Assembly (NCBI GenBank): GCA_949741915.1
Contig: CATJOM010000088.1
Location: 1-34,325, forward strand
DNA from: an uncultured Candidatus Melainabacteria bacterium
GTDB lineage: Bacteria; Cyanobacteriota; Vampirovibrionia; Gastranaerophilales; Gastranaerophilaceae
Length of the DNA: 34,325 bases
Direction: 5' to 3'
Shown: piece after piece, positions 26,701 through 32,847 of the stretch
Numbering within the stretch: position 1 is the first letter of the stretch
Layout of the letters: each line of letters opens with the position of its first letter
Program-made: the position numbers and the translations under genes
The notes under the pieces: model-generated
Database searches by the model: none
Told to the model about the DNA's origin: nothing
The model's input: the letters and a program-made list of their open reading frames with translations, nothing else

Positions 26701-27249
26701 ATCTTCCCCAAAAAGCTCCTTGTAATATTTTGCGCGCTCTTCGGCTTCTTTTTTATCACCATCCAGAAAGTTCCTTGCAACTTCACCCTGAATGCAGGCA
26801 GAAAGGCAAATTAATCCCTCTTTATTTTTTTCTAATATCTCGTGATTTATTCTGGGCTTGTAGTAGTAAGCATCGGTTGATGCTATAGAGTCCATCCTGC
26901 AAAGGTTATGATACCCTGTCTGGTTTTTAGCCAATAGTACAAGGTGATACATTGTTTTTTTGCTTCTATCCTCTAATACATCACCGTCGCAAACGTAAAA
27001 TTCGCACCCTATAATAGGTTTTACGGCTTCAATTTTCTTTTTAAATTCCTGCTCTTCTTCGCTTAACATATGCGATAGTAGTTCATTCTTTGCAATGAAC
27101 ATATCAGCGCAGCCAAACATTGTGCCATGGTCAGTTATTGCAACTGCCGGCATGTCGTTTTCTGCTGCAAATTTAAATAAATCAGGAATTCTTATTGCCC
27201 CATCAAGAAGGCTGTATTCAGTGTGTAAATGTAAAGGAACATATTTCAT
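23704..27249 (-). CDS. dnaE: DNA polymerase III alpha subunit (DnaE)
   Basis: DnaE is the catalytic subunit of the replicative DNA polymerase. The 1181-residue protein is full length. An N-terminal PHP domain is seen (LHLHTEYSLLDGAI at 7-20, ITDHGTMFG at 38-46). The polymerase domain contains GPGRGSAAGS around 379-388 and the catalytic aspartates in PDIDIDF at 420-426. The later VGTHAAGVIIAP, FRPGPLEAGMV and KAHSSAYAFVAYQTAYLKAHYP blocks are typical. An OB-fold domain follows near 1000-1080. It stands alone on the minus strand, convergent with the ART-like gene. No clear RBS precedes the ATG. Confidence 0.97.
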   Translation of the reverse strand: MKYVPLHLHTEYSLLDGAIRIPDLFKFAAENDMPAVAITDHGTMFGCADMFIAKNELLSHMLSEEEQEFKKKIEAVKPIIGCEFYVCDGDVLEDRSKKTMYHLVLLAKNQTGYHNLCRMDSIASTDAYYYKPRINHEILEKNKEGLICLSACIQGEVARNFLDGDKKEAEERAKYYKELFGEDYYIELQDHGLTEQKDSNPFLMEIAEKYGIKTVITNDSHYLRAKDALWHDTLLCEQTKSSKHDQNRFKFSVNEFYVKTVEELRKAFDWMDEDYFNKCIENTVEIADKVDFQMDKLEFGKTKEYLPKYPCPDNLSEEEYFDVLCKKGLKERYGDPIPDSIMERYEYEKSVIFKMGFPAYFLLTWDFIDWAKRHDIPVGPGRGSAAGSIVAYSLGITELDPIEHNLLFERFLNPERISMPDIDIDFCKRRRGEVIDYVSDRWGADHVCQIITFGTLAAKAALKAVARVYDIDFSTANKWAGMIPSVPGTKLKDALADGTEFRQLHDSDPQAKSLIDEALNLEGLKNQVGTHAAGVIIAPKPMSDIIPVALSKEKSTTTQYPMAGIEKIGLLKMDFLGLETLTIIRDCIDMVKKRTGKDIAINKIPLDDEKTFELLKRGETDGVFQLESPGMKALVKRLKPTVFEDLGALVALFRPGPLEAGMVDDFVDRKHGRQKIEFAHPLLKTILKDTYGTILYQEQIMQIFQTLADYSLGDADMVRRMMGKKKLQQMAEQKERFVKASASKGMSEAGASKLFEQIESFAKYCFNKAHSSAYAFVAYQTAYLKAHYPVEWMAAILTSQADNQEKTQQYILQCQSLGIPVLPPDINKSDADFTPDGNNIRFGLASVKNVGRGVVETIAKERSEKQFESLYDYCSRMDGRCLNKLTLEALIKVGAFSSVEKSRKQLMENYDRILKDVYSKKNAQSAGQVSLFASLGDAAQDLGIPTFELMGDSNDEYLDTEIQQFEHDLMGIYVTSHPLSSIRDTLKYLTTDTITEIIQNPENDKNVTICGLLTRVAAKPTRKDPAKILKTGIIEDLSGGRIEFVTFPKTVEKYGDMIQGEEKLIMNAKVQIRDDELNLVVQDVKPIGNVNLVTLKFLADLEFEEMIYLKELLAKNNGEDPVVVDFEDEESGNENHRVQILTNKHLWVNASSDVKNAITRAFPGKIELEIKSLSSSNKQAA

Positions 27250-27577
27250 AATAATTATTATGTATCACAAAAAATGGTTAAGTTGGGTAAAGATTTAATG
27301 ATATTTGAGTCTGGTAAGCATTTCTCCTTGTAATAAGGTGCTATTTAGTAGCTGTGTGTAAATCTTGTGCGTAACAATTTTTCTTGCAATAAAATTTTTC
27401 AACATAAAAGCGTATCTATTGTTTTCTAAAGCAAACCTATATATTATTGCTTTCTTTAAAGGGGCACAAATAACAAAATAAAAAGAAAACTTTTAACAAA
27501 CTATTGTAAAATTGTGTACAATTTGCCTATTTGCATGAAAAGTCGCGAACTTAATAATTAGATGATAAAAAGATACT
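27250..27577. other. Intergenic region between dnaE and the accessory islet
   Basis: About 330 bp of AT-rich DNA containing the dnaE promoter region on the minus strand. I see no gene, RNA or clear hairpin here. Confidence 0.5.
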
Positions 27578-27742
27578 CTAACATTCTTTATCCAACATTT
27601 TTATTGCATATTCACAACACTGCTGTACTAAATTATTCAGAGATACCCCTTTATCTTGTGCAATAGTTTGCAGTTTTTGAATTAATTTTACAGGAAGTCT
27701 AAAAGTCTTATTTGCCATCTCTATTTTTTCAACTTTAAACAT
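27578..27742 (-). CDS. Small ribbon-helix-helix (Arc/CopG-like) protein
   Basis: A 54-residue protein, too short for most ORF callers. From the second Met (27718) it reads MANKTFRLPVKLIQKLQTIA followed by DKGVSLNNLVQQCCEYAIK. This is the pattern of ribbon-helix-helix DNA-binding proteins: a short beta strand (KTFRLP), helix A, a turn with SLN, then helix B. Such proteins act as dimeric repressors or as antitoxins. It starts 8 nt after the stop of the HTH gene on the same strand, so the two form one unit. A start at 27742 or 27718 is possible. No toxin-like partner is obvious other than the HTH protein, so I infer a regulatory pair. Confidence 0.65.
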   Translation of the reverse strand: MFKVEKIEMANKTFRLPVKLIQKLQTIAQDKGVSLNNLVQQCCEYAIKMLDKEC

Positions 27743-27750
27743 AATATCAA

Positions 27751-27957
27751 CTACTCAAACTCCAACTTTATTTTGGCTTTGGCTAATTCAGCTATTTTAT
27801 TTGCTTCTTCAAATTTCAGGGTTTTTCTTCTGACTTTTGCGTACAAAGAATTTCTTGTGTATTTTGCACTTGTTTTTATGCTTAATAATTCAGCAAGTTG
27901 CCTGTATGTCAGGCCTGAATGCGCCTGTATATGTTTAATGAATTGATTAACGTCCAT
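27751..27957 (-). CDS. Small HTH protein (DUF6471/XRE-like)
   Basis: This 68-residue protein has an N-terminal helix-turn-helix (HSGLTYRQLAELLSIKTSAKYT), then KVRRKTLKFEEANKIAELA and an acidic end. It is a paralogue of the protein at 32053-32289, which shares the K(Y)T-x-NL-x-x-K(V/L)R signature. Its context suggests a repressor. It is divergently transcribed from the prepilin-like gene, and its 5' end is 21 bp from a strong promoter and 50 bp from a perfect palindrome in that promoter. Target binding is inferred from position only. It pairs with the downstream RHH gene. Confidence 0.75.
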   Translation of the reverse strand: MDVNQFIKHIQAHSGLTYRQLAELLSIKTSAKYTRNSLYAKVRRKTLKFEEANKIAELAKAKIKLEFE

Positions 27958-27977
27958 TTATACATTCTAAAATTTTG

Positions 27978-28005
27978 TTGACATATATGTAAACATGTAT
28001 ACAAT
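27978..28005 (+). promoter_or_regulatory. Strong sigma70-type promoter of the prepilin-like gene
   Basis: A consensus TTGACA (27978-27983) is followed after 16 nt by TACAAT (28000-28005). It faces the prepilin-like ORF, whose ATG is at 28097. The long leader of about 85 nt contains palindromes. This is the best consensus promoter in the window. Confidence 0.75.
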
Positions 28006-28006
28006 A

Positions 28007-28026
28007 ATGTATATACTTATATACAT
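28007..28026. promoter_or_regulatory. Perfect palindrome at the transcription start (operator candidate)
   Basis: ATGTATATA (28007-28015) and TATATACAT (28018-28026) form a perfect 9-bp dyad separated by CT, directly after the -10 box. Binding here would block transcription of the adhesin gene. The divergent HTH/RHH pair is the obvious candidate regulator. Confidence 0.6.
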
Positions 28027-28096
28027 ATACGACACATATAGGTTAACAGAGTACACATTTAATTGTTGTTTATTTTAAAAAAAAAAGGATTTCAGG

Positions 28097-28219
28097 ATGT
28101 ACAAAATAAATATTAAAAAATCAAGTCGACCCGCCTTTTCCCTAACAGAAATGCTTATGGCACTTCTTGTTGCCTCATTATTGCTTGCAGCTATTGCTCC
28201 TGTAATGACAAAAAAATGA
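28097..28219 (+). CDS. Prepilin N-terminal fragment (40 aa)
   Basis: A short open frame encodes the leader and transmembrane helix of a type IV prepilin: KKSSRPA before the cleavage point, then FSLTEMLMALLVASLLLAA. FSLTE places Glu at +5 as required for prepilin peptidase processing and pilin assembly. An AGGAT motif just before the ATG at 28097 is a weak RBS. It stops with TGA right after the A7 tract. The heptamer A-AAA-AAA is a potential -1 slippery site, and a -1 shift would continue into the next fragment. Confidence 0.75.
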   Translation: MYKINIKKSSRPAFSLTEMLMALLVASLLLAAIAPVMTKK

Positions 28220-28773
28220 ATGAAACCGTTTCTATAAATGCTGGAAATGCTGTGCAATCAAAGGGCTGGCGCCTCTATAATTATCTTCCTGATTGCACCA
28301 AGGCTAAAAATGCTGCTAATGTATGCGAATTTACTGATTTTAAGGTTCAAAGAGGGGTTTATGACATTAATCTTGTTATGGTATCAGGCGACGGTGGCGG
28401 GGCTGGTGCAACTCCATCTATTATCACTGGTGTAAAGACAGTTACAAAGTATACAACTGGTGCGGTGCGTAATGATGTTGATTATGATGAGCAAAGAATT
28501 CCAATCACAGAATATATGCGGGATGTAAAAATCAATCGTCTTGTCGGCGGCGGTGGAGGCGGCGGTGGCGGTGCCATAAAAACTGTTTTTGTTCCATCTG
28601 TCAGCACTTGCGCTTCTTATGGTAATGGTGGGAAAACTGATATTGCAGGAAATACTGGAGCTAATTTTGCTGGATTTGACAAAGCAAATAATCTTTGTGT
28701 TACAAAGTTTAATCAAAAAGTAACATCTGGCTGTTATAATGCTTATACGCATGTTGCCTCATCTGGTACTTAA
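28216..28773 (+). CDS. Prepilin-like adhesin, middle fragment (185 aa)
   Basis: This continues the prepilin in the -1 frame. It reads MNETVSINAGNAVQSKGW, a Cys-containing stretch (LPDCTKAKNAANVCEF), then beta-rich sequence with a run of nine glycines (about 28546-28575) and several cysteines. The nominal ATG overlaps the stop of the N-terminal fragment but has no RBS, so independent translation is unlikely. It ends at TAA (28771-28773). Coding resumes after this stop in the same frame, which argues for a nonsense mutation, not a natural gene end. Confidence 0.6.
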   Translation: MNETVSINAGNAVQSKGWRLYNYLPDCTKAKNAANVCEFTDFKVQRGVYDINLVMVSGDGGGAGATPSIITGVKTVTKYTTGAVRNDVDYDEQRIPITEYMRDVKINRLVGGGGGGGGGAIKTVFVPSVSTCASYGNGGKTDIAGNTGANFAGFDKANNLCVTKFNQKVTSGCYNAYTHVASSGT

Positions 28774-30351
28774 AATAAATGCTCTTCAAAACCTGTAGAC
28801 AATGTTAATATCTTATATTCTTACTCTGGTTGTAATAGGTGGATATGCACTTATGATTCAACAGTTGCCGCATGTTCAAGTCTTGCTGCCTCAACCAAAG
28901 ATCAATGGAGATTGCCATCTGCATTTGAGTTTGGCAATTGGAATAGTGTTGCATTAAATCTAAATCTTTGCGATATGCACAATCGGGCTGGATTATTTTC
29001 ACAGTGTACACATAGTATTGAACCTTTATATGGAGTATATAAAGGTTGTCCTTACAAAGTTTGGGGTTCTGGCACTACTGCATTTACTACAGGTGATAGT
29101 AATTGTGTTGCAGATGGAATTGGGTATACATCTGTCAATTATCCACAATTATCTTATTCGGTGCGCTGTGTACTTGAGGCAACATATTATTCCCTTTCTG
29201 CTTCAGGCGGGGGAAGTGGTTCATTGCTTTCTGATATCGATATATCGGAATACATAAAGCAGGCAGGTGTTGGCGGTAATATAATTTTACAGGCAGGCAG
29301 GGGCGGTAAAGGGGGTGATGGCGCAAGTACTGTAGATACTAGAGGTTTAAATGGAACATCCGGGTATAAGTCTTGTTTAAAGGTTGAAAATGCTCAAAAT
29401 AAAGTACTGTATGGGGTTTGTGCTTATCAGGGAAATGGCGGTATCTCTGGGGATGGCTCTTTATCTATAGGAAGCGCAGGAAGTGCTGTTCCTTCTTATT
29501 CTTATTGTGAAGAGACCGCAAATGGCATAAACTGGCATGAAATCAACTGCACAAAAGGCGGACAAGCAAGCAGCGCCGGGGTTAAAACTGCTAATAATAC
29601 TTCAGGTGGCGGTGAAGGTGCTTTATCAAACTCTGATATAGGCAATGGCAGCACACCTTCATATACAACATACCCAGGCGCTGGTGGCGGTGCCGGTTCA
29701 GCAGGGACACTTGTTGTTATTAACAATCTTTCCCTGCCAGCAGATACAGATTGTACAATTCATGTTGGCGGGGGCGGTGCCTATGGAAGTGGTTCAAATG
29801 GCTCTAATGGCGGGCATACGTCAATTAAATGCGGTAAAAATGGACAGGAATATATTGTATATGGAGGTAATGGTGGAAAAATTGGTGTTTCTGGTAGCGA
29901 AATTTCGCCAATACCTATTGGGGGCTTTGCTGGCAATAAAGCCATGGTGAATTCGAATATATTGCAGCTTGGAAACCTTGCTTTGGTAACATATGGCGAA
30001 GGGTATGACAACACCTCGGCTGATGAAGCACAAAGGAAAATTAATGATAAACTAACTGGCAATAAGAATCTAGGTGGTACTGGAGGAAACTCTGGCACCG
30101 GGGCTATTGGCGGATGCGGCGGACTAAAAGACGATGAATCCAATAATTGTATTAATAGTTTGAATGTTAATGCACTAGTTGCAGAATTTGTTTCTCCTGT
30201 ATATACGGCACTCTTGGTTGGCGACTATGCAAAAGCAGGTGCTGCAGGAGGGGGTGGCGGCTGGAGCAGAATTTTGTCTCCAAATCAGGGCGTTGGCTCA
30301 GCAGGGCAGCCAGGGTATTTATTTCTTTGGTGGGACCAAACTACAAACTAA
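28774..30351 (+). CDS. Prepilin-like adhesin, C-terminal fragment with lectin-like segment
   Basis: The frame is open directly from the TAA; the first ATG is at 28912. Residues before that ATG (YSYSGCNRWICTYDSTVAAC, then DQWRLPS) clearly belong to the same domain, so the ATG is not a natural start. The DQWRLPS and later SVRC motifs are those of DUF1566/Fib_succ_major-type domains, which I take to have a C-type-lectin-like fold. Downstream is a Gly-rich beta region (GGGGAYGSGSNGSNGG, AAGGGGGWSR) of the kind found in repetitive adhesins and tail fibres. The end PGYLFLWW is typical of such Gly-rich modules. A rho-independent terminator follows. Confidence 0.65.
   Translation, partial: NKCSSKPVDNVNILYSYSGCNRWICTYDSTVAACSSLAASTKDQWRLPSAFEFGNWNSVALNLNLCDMHNRAGLFSQCTHSIEPLYGVYKGCPYKVWGSGTTAFTTGDSNCVADGIGYTSVNYPQLSYSVRCVLEATYYSLSASGGGSGSLLSDIDISEYIKQAGVGGNIILQAGRGGKGGDGASTVDTRGLNGTSGYKSCLKVENAQNKVLYGVCAYQGNGGISGDGSLSIGSAGSAVPSYSYCEETANGINWHEINCTKGGQASSAGVKTANNTSGGGEGALSNSDIGNGSTPSYTTYPGAGGGAGSAGTLVVINNLSLPADTDCTIHVGGGGAYGSGSNGSNGGHTSIKCGKNGQEYIVYGGNGGKIGVSGSEISPIPIGGFAGNKAMVNSNILQLGNLALVTYGEGYDNTSADEAQRKINDKLTGNKNLGGTGGNSGTGAIGGCGGLKDDESNNCINSLNVNALVAEFVSPVYTALLVGDYAKAGAAGGGGGWSRILSPNQGVGSAGQPGYLFLWWDQTTN
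28966..29169 (+). other. Cassette-homologous (recipient) segment of the adhesin gene
   Basis: These 204 bp encode LCDMHNRAGLFSQC, KGCPYKVWGSG, a variable loop and LSYSVRC. They have the same order, length and fixed points as the 13 silent cassettes. The 3' anchor 29153-29170 is 18 nt identical to cassette 10, and 16 nt of it match cassette 2. Sequence outside this interval shows no resemblance to the array. It is therefore the likely recipient site of segmental recombination. Confidence 0.72.
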
Positions 30352-30415
30352 TTTTATCCTTGTATGGGGATACTTATATCTTTTTTCTGATTTTAGATGA
30401 ACAACTTTTCTATTT

Positions 30416-30451
30416 AAGGCGCGTTTTGTAACCTTCGCGCCTGTTTTTTTT
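30416..30451 (+). terminator. Rho-independent terminator of the adhesin gene
   Basis: AGGCGCG (30417-30423) pairs with CGCGCCT (30436-30442) and is followed by G and eight T's. A second copy of AGGCGCGTTTTG starts at 30461. Confidence 0.85.
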
Positions 30452-30557
30452 GCTTATACCAGGCGCGTTTTGATAAAAATATCTACGTACAAAAAGCTGC
30501 CTTCTTTCTTAATAGAAGGGTTATGCTGTTATTAAAGTTTTTTCAACTGCTGTGCTC

Positions 30558-30818
30558 TTATTCTTCAAAGGCATGCTTAGGCACAAGGTGAGGTGCATGG
30601 AGTCTTTCTTCCCGCATTTTTGCACGCTGCTGCGCTCTTAATTTAAAAAATCTTGTCTTTTTAAGGGCTTTTTGCAATTCTTTTTGTTCTTCACTTATAT
30701 CTTCATCGTTGCTTGATATTATTTCAACATCTGAAATATTACCTTTAATTTGCACATGTCTGTAGTCTGCATCTTTAATGATTTCATCCAATGTTTTTTT
30801 GTTGCTAACTTCTTTCAT
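30558..30818 (-). CDS. Small charged hypothetical protein
   Basis: An 86-residue, highly charged protein that I do not recognise. It has a Lys-rich start (MKEVSNKKTLDEIIKDADYR), a strand-like segment (VQIKGNISDVEIIS), an acidic middle and a basic helix (KKTRFFKLRAQQRAKMREER). No membrane segment or signal peptide is present. AAGGAAAG about 9 nt before the ATG supports it being translated. It lies alone between the adhesin gene and the BRO-type antirepressor. Confidence 0.6.
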   Translation of the reverse strand: MKEVSNKKTLDEIIKDADYRHVQIKGNISDVEIISSNDEDISEEQKELQKALKKTRFFKLRAQQRAKMREERLHAPHLVPKHAFEE

Positions 30819-31009
30819 ATTATGCTTTCCTTCTGTGTTTAAAATACTCTAATTACCCTCTTTTCATAAGTATCGGCAGAATTTCATTTTTCTTTAATAA
30901 AGAGCTAAATTATTAAGTTTTGTAATTATTATGTACGCAAAAAGAGCCTGTATACTATCAATAGGAATCAAAAAAGCGGTAACACAAAACCCATATTTAT
31001 CTAAATAAG

Positions 31010-31861
31010 CTAATCTTTTTTCTTTATTAACTGTGATTTTTGCTGATTGGGCAAAAAGTTTTCATCTGTGATAACTGACTTGCCTGTTTCAAGCTCAAGT
31101 TTTTTGCGGGCTTCTTTTGCAACACTTCCACCTTGTTTTGCAACTGTTTTGTTTTCATCCAGAGTTTTTGGATTTTTTTGTTTGGAAATTTCTGTTGCAG
31201 AAGCTTCTGCGAGCATATTTAAAACAAGCTCCATATTAGACATATTATCCCTTAAACTTTGTTTCTTTAAGCCCTTGAAATCCTTGTATTCACGGGTTTT
31301 TAAGCCAGACCATTCCTGTGTAATAATATCAGTTAAAACCGCATATTCAGAGTTTTTCACTCCGTTTCTTTGCCATTCATCCGTTAGCGCTTTTCTAATT
31401 TCAATAGATTTTAAACGCTGGTTTACCCACTCTGGCGAATAGCCTTTGGCTAAGTAATATTCTAAGGCTCTATCGATTGCTATTTCAGGGTCTTGCATTT
31501 CATTGAGCCTTTCTGTGCCAACCTTTGCAAGCCACAATTTGAACGGCTCTGCCTTTGGGCTTGGAATGGATTGAACAAGCCTTAAAACACCTTCTGTATC
31601 AAGAACATCAGTCTTGTAATATTTTCCGTCAGAAGATTGCATTTTCAGTTGGTTACAACTTGTAACCAACTGGCTTCCTTCTTTGCGCAGTCTGTTTTTG
31701 AGCACCTTCCAATAATTGTTTGGATTGATACTTTCTGTTAATATCCTGACAATGTCCACAACTGAAAAATACCAGGTTTCCTTTTCTCTATCCCAGCTTG
31801 TTCTAACCTTATAATCTTCAAAAAGTTTTACTGAAGTCTTTTTATCTTTTTTATTTGGCAT
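31010..31861 (-). CDS. BRO-N domain antirepressor-like protein
   Basis: This 283-residue protein has an N-terminal Bro-N-type DNA-binding region, with TWYFSVVDIVRILTES at about residues 29-44 and NYWKVLKNRLRKEGSQL after it. It continues with the characteristic DGKYYKTDVLDTEGVLRLVQ and SPKAEPFKLWLAKVGTERLN blocks. A helical C-terminal part (KGYSPEWVNQRLKSIEIRK, SLRDNMSNMELVLNMLAEA) follows. Proteins with this architecture are common in prophages and bacterial accessory regions and are annotated as antirepressors. The target here is unknown. It may act against the small HTH proteins in the same islet. The family is clear; the regulatory role is inferred. Confidence 0.85.
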   Translation of the reverse strand: MPNKKDKKTSVKLFEDYKVRTSWDREKETWYFSVVDIVRILTESINPNNYWKVLKNRLRKEGSQLVTSCNQLKMQSSDGKYYKTDVLDTEGVLRLVQSIPSPKAEPFKLWLAKVGTERLNEMQDPEIAIDRALEYYLAKGYSPEWVNQRLKSIEIRKALTDEWQRNGVKNSEYAVLTDIITQEWSGLKTREYKDFKGLKKQSLRDNMSNMELVLNMLAEASATEISKQKNPKTLDENKTVAKQGGSVAKEARKKLELETGKSVITDENFLPNQQKSQLIKKKD

Positions 31862-32052
31862 ATCCTGAAAAAACCTTTATATTTAATTGTATCATAAATT
31901 TAATACTAAAATGCTTTCAAAATCCGGATTTTAAGCCATACAACCATTAAACAGAATGCGATTCATTTAAAGACAATATTCTGCCAAGATGTACCTTGAT
32001 ATCCCTAAAAAAGCAATACATTGTGCAAGCAGCTTGAGCGCATTAGATAAAC

Positions 32053-32274
32053 TTAATCTTTTTCTTTAAATTCAATTTTCAAACCTAAAATATCAGCTAT
32101 AACTTTAATTTCTCTATATGGGATGGTTTCAAATCTTAGTTTGTTGCCCAAATTTTTTGCTGTATATTTTTTATTCAGCCTTAACCCAAGCTCTTTTGCA
32201 AGTTTTTCCTGTGTCCAGCACTTCTTAGCTAAAAGCACCTTAATTTCAGATATTATGCTATCTTCTATACTCAT
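32053..32274 (-). CDS. Small HTH regulator (XRE/DUF6471-like)
   Basis: About 73 residues from MSIEDSIISEIKVLLAKKC. A helix-turn-helix (WTQEKLAKELGLRLNKKYT) is followed by NLGNKLRFETIPYREIKVIA and an acidic end. It is a paralogue of the HTH protein at 27751-27957. I place the start at 32274. A start 15 nt earlier would lie inside a perfect 16-bp palindrome (32286-32301), which is more likely the operator. Neither start has a good RBS. It probably represses itself, and perhaps the divergent small gene at 32382. Confidence 0.72.
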   Translation of the reverse strand: MSIEDSIISEIKVLLAKKCWTQEKLAKELGLRLNKKYTAKNLGNKLRFETIPYREIKVIADILGLKIEFKEKD

Positions 32275-32285
32275 GAATAGATTGT

Positions 32286-32301
32286 ACAATTATATAATTG
32301 T
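32286..32301. promoter_or_regulatory. 16-bp perfect palindrome upstream of the HTH gene
   Basis: ACAATTATATAATTGT is a perfect dyad lying 11 bp upstream of the preferred HTH start. It is a plausible autoregulatory operator. In AT-rich DNA, shorter dyads are common, but 16 perfect bases are less so. Confidence 0.5.
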
Positions 32302-32381
32302 GCTTTCCATGAATATGGTGTCTTTCTTGACAAAGCTATTAATAAATATATAATACTAATATAAGTTAGGAATTTATTACA

Positions 32382-32576
32382 ATGAATGAAGAAGAAAATA
32401 TAGGTAACAAAATTCTTGCGCAAAATAAAGCTCTGGAATTATTGAATTTAATCTATATATTAAAATTGGCACTAAAAAATAATGATGATAAAGGCTCTGA
32501 TGCTCTGCCGTATGCTGCATTTGCCGGCATGCTTGAAAATAAAGCAAAAAAGCTTTTTGAAATATTGGAATGCTAA
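32382..32576 (+). CDS. Small helical hypothetical protein
   Basis: A 64-residue protein with an acidic start (MNEEENIGNKILAQNKALEL), a hydrophobic helix (LLNLIYILKLAL) and a second helix near the C-terminus. An AGGA motif about 10 nt before the ATG gives it a plausible start. I do not recognise the family. It is divergent from the HTH regulator at 32053 and may be controlled through the palindrome between them. It could be a small membrane-associated or helical-bundle protein. Confidence 0.5.
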   Translation: MNEEENIGNKILAQNKALELLNLIYILKLALKNNDDKGSDALPYAAFAGMLENKAKKLFEILEC

Positions 32577-32601
32577 AAATATATAAATGTTTAAAAAACT
32601 G

Positions 32602-32847
32602 CTACGGCACAGGGTCATATCCGCCTGGGTGCCCCGGATGACATTTTAAAATCCGTTTTATGCCTAAATGCAGGCCTTTTAGAATGCCGTATTTTTCAAT
32701 GGCCTCCATTGTATATTTTGAACATGTTGGCTGAAAGCGGCAAATTGGCGGGGTGAATTTTGAAAAAAATCTATAAATGCTAATCAGCCTTAAAATTACA
32801 ACCTTTAAAATTTTTGATAAAAATTCAACTATCTTCATAATTTCCAT
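32602..32847 (-). CDS. yidD: Membrane protein insertion efficiency factor YidD
   Basis: YidD assists YidC-mediated insertion of membrane proteins. The 81-residue protein has the family core: [20 protein letters not shown], then [34 protein letters not shown] at the C-terminus and conserved cysteines. The usual partners (rpmH, rnpA, yidC) are not adjacent. It overlaps the end of the PurD-like gene by 13 bp, so the two are co-translated. Confidence 0.95.
   Translation of the reverse strand: MEIMKIVEFLSKILKVVILRLISIYRFFSKFTPPICRFQPTCSKYTMEAIEKYGILKGLHLGIKRILKCHPGHPGGYDPVP

Larger units (their letters stand above)
28097..30351 (+). pseudogene. Prepilin-like glycine-rich adhesin gene, disrupted (frameshift plus stop)
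   Basis: Read as one gene of about 750 residues, it has a type IV prepilin start: a basic leader, then A^FSLTE with Glu at +5 and a hydrophobic helix. A Gly-rich region with a run of nine glycines follows. Next comes a lectin-like domain with DQWRLPS and the cysteine-rich cassette segment at 28966-29169. A long Gly-rich C-terminal part ends in PGYLFLWW. Two lesions interrupt it. An A7 tract at 28210-28216 puts the start out of frame by one base (TKK then TGA), and an in-frame TAA occurs at 28771-28773. One more A would join the first two parts. It could be phase-variable, translated through slippage, a true pseudogene, or partly an assembly error. The product would be a surface pilin-like adhesin. 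Confidence 0.75.

Noticed and set aside
11170-29170. A classical diversity-generating retroelement (DGR)
   Set aside because: The target fold and the downstream hairpins are reminiscent of DGRs. However, no reverse transcriptase or single TR is visible, there are many donor copies, and differences are not confined to adenines of a template. A distant RT cannot be excluded from this window.
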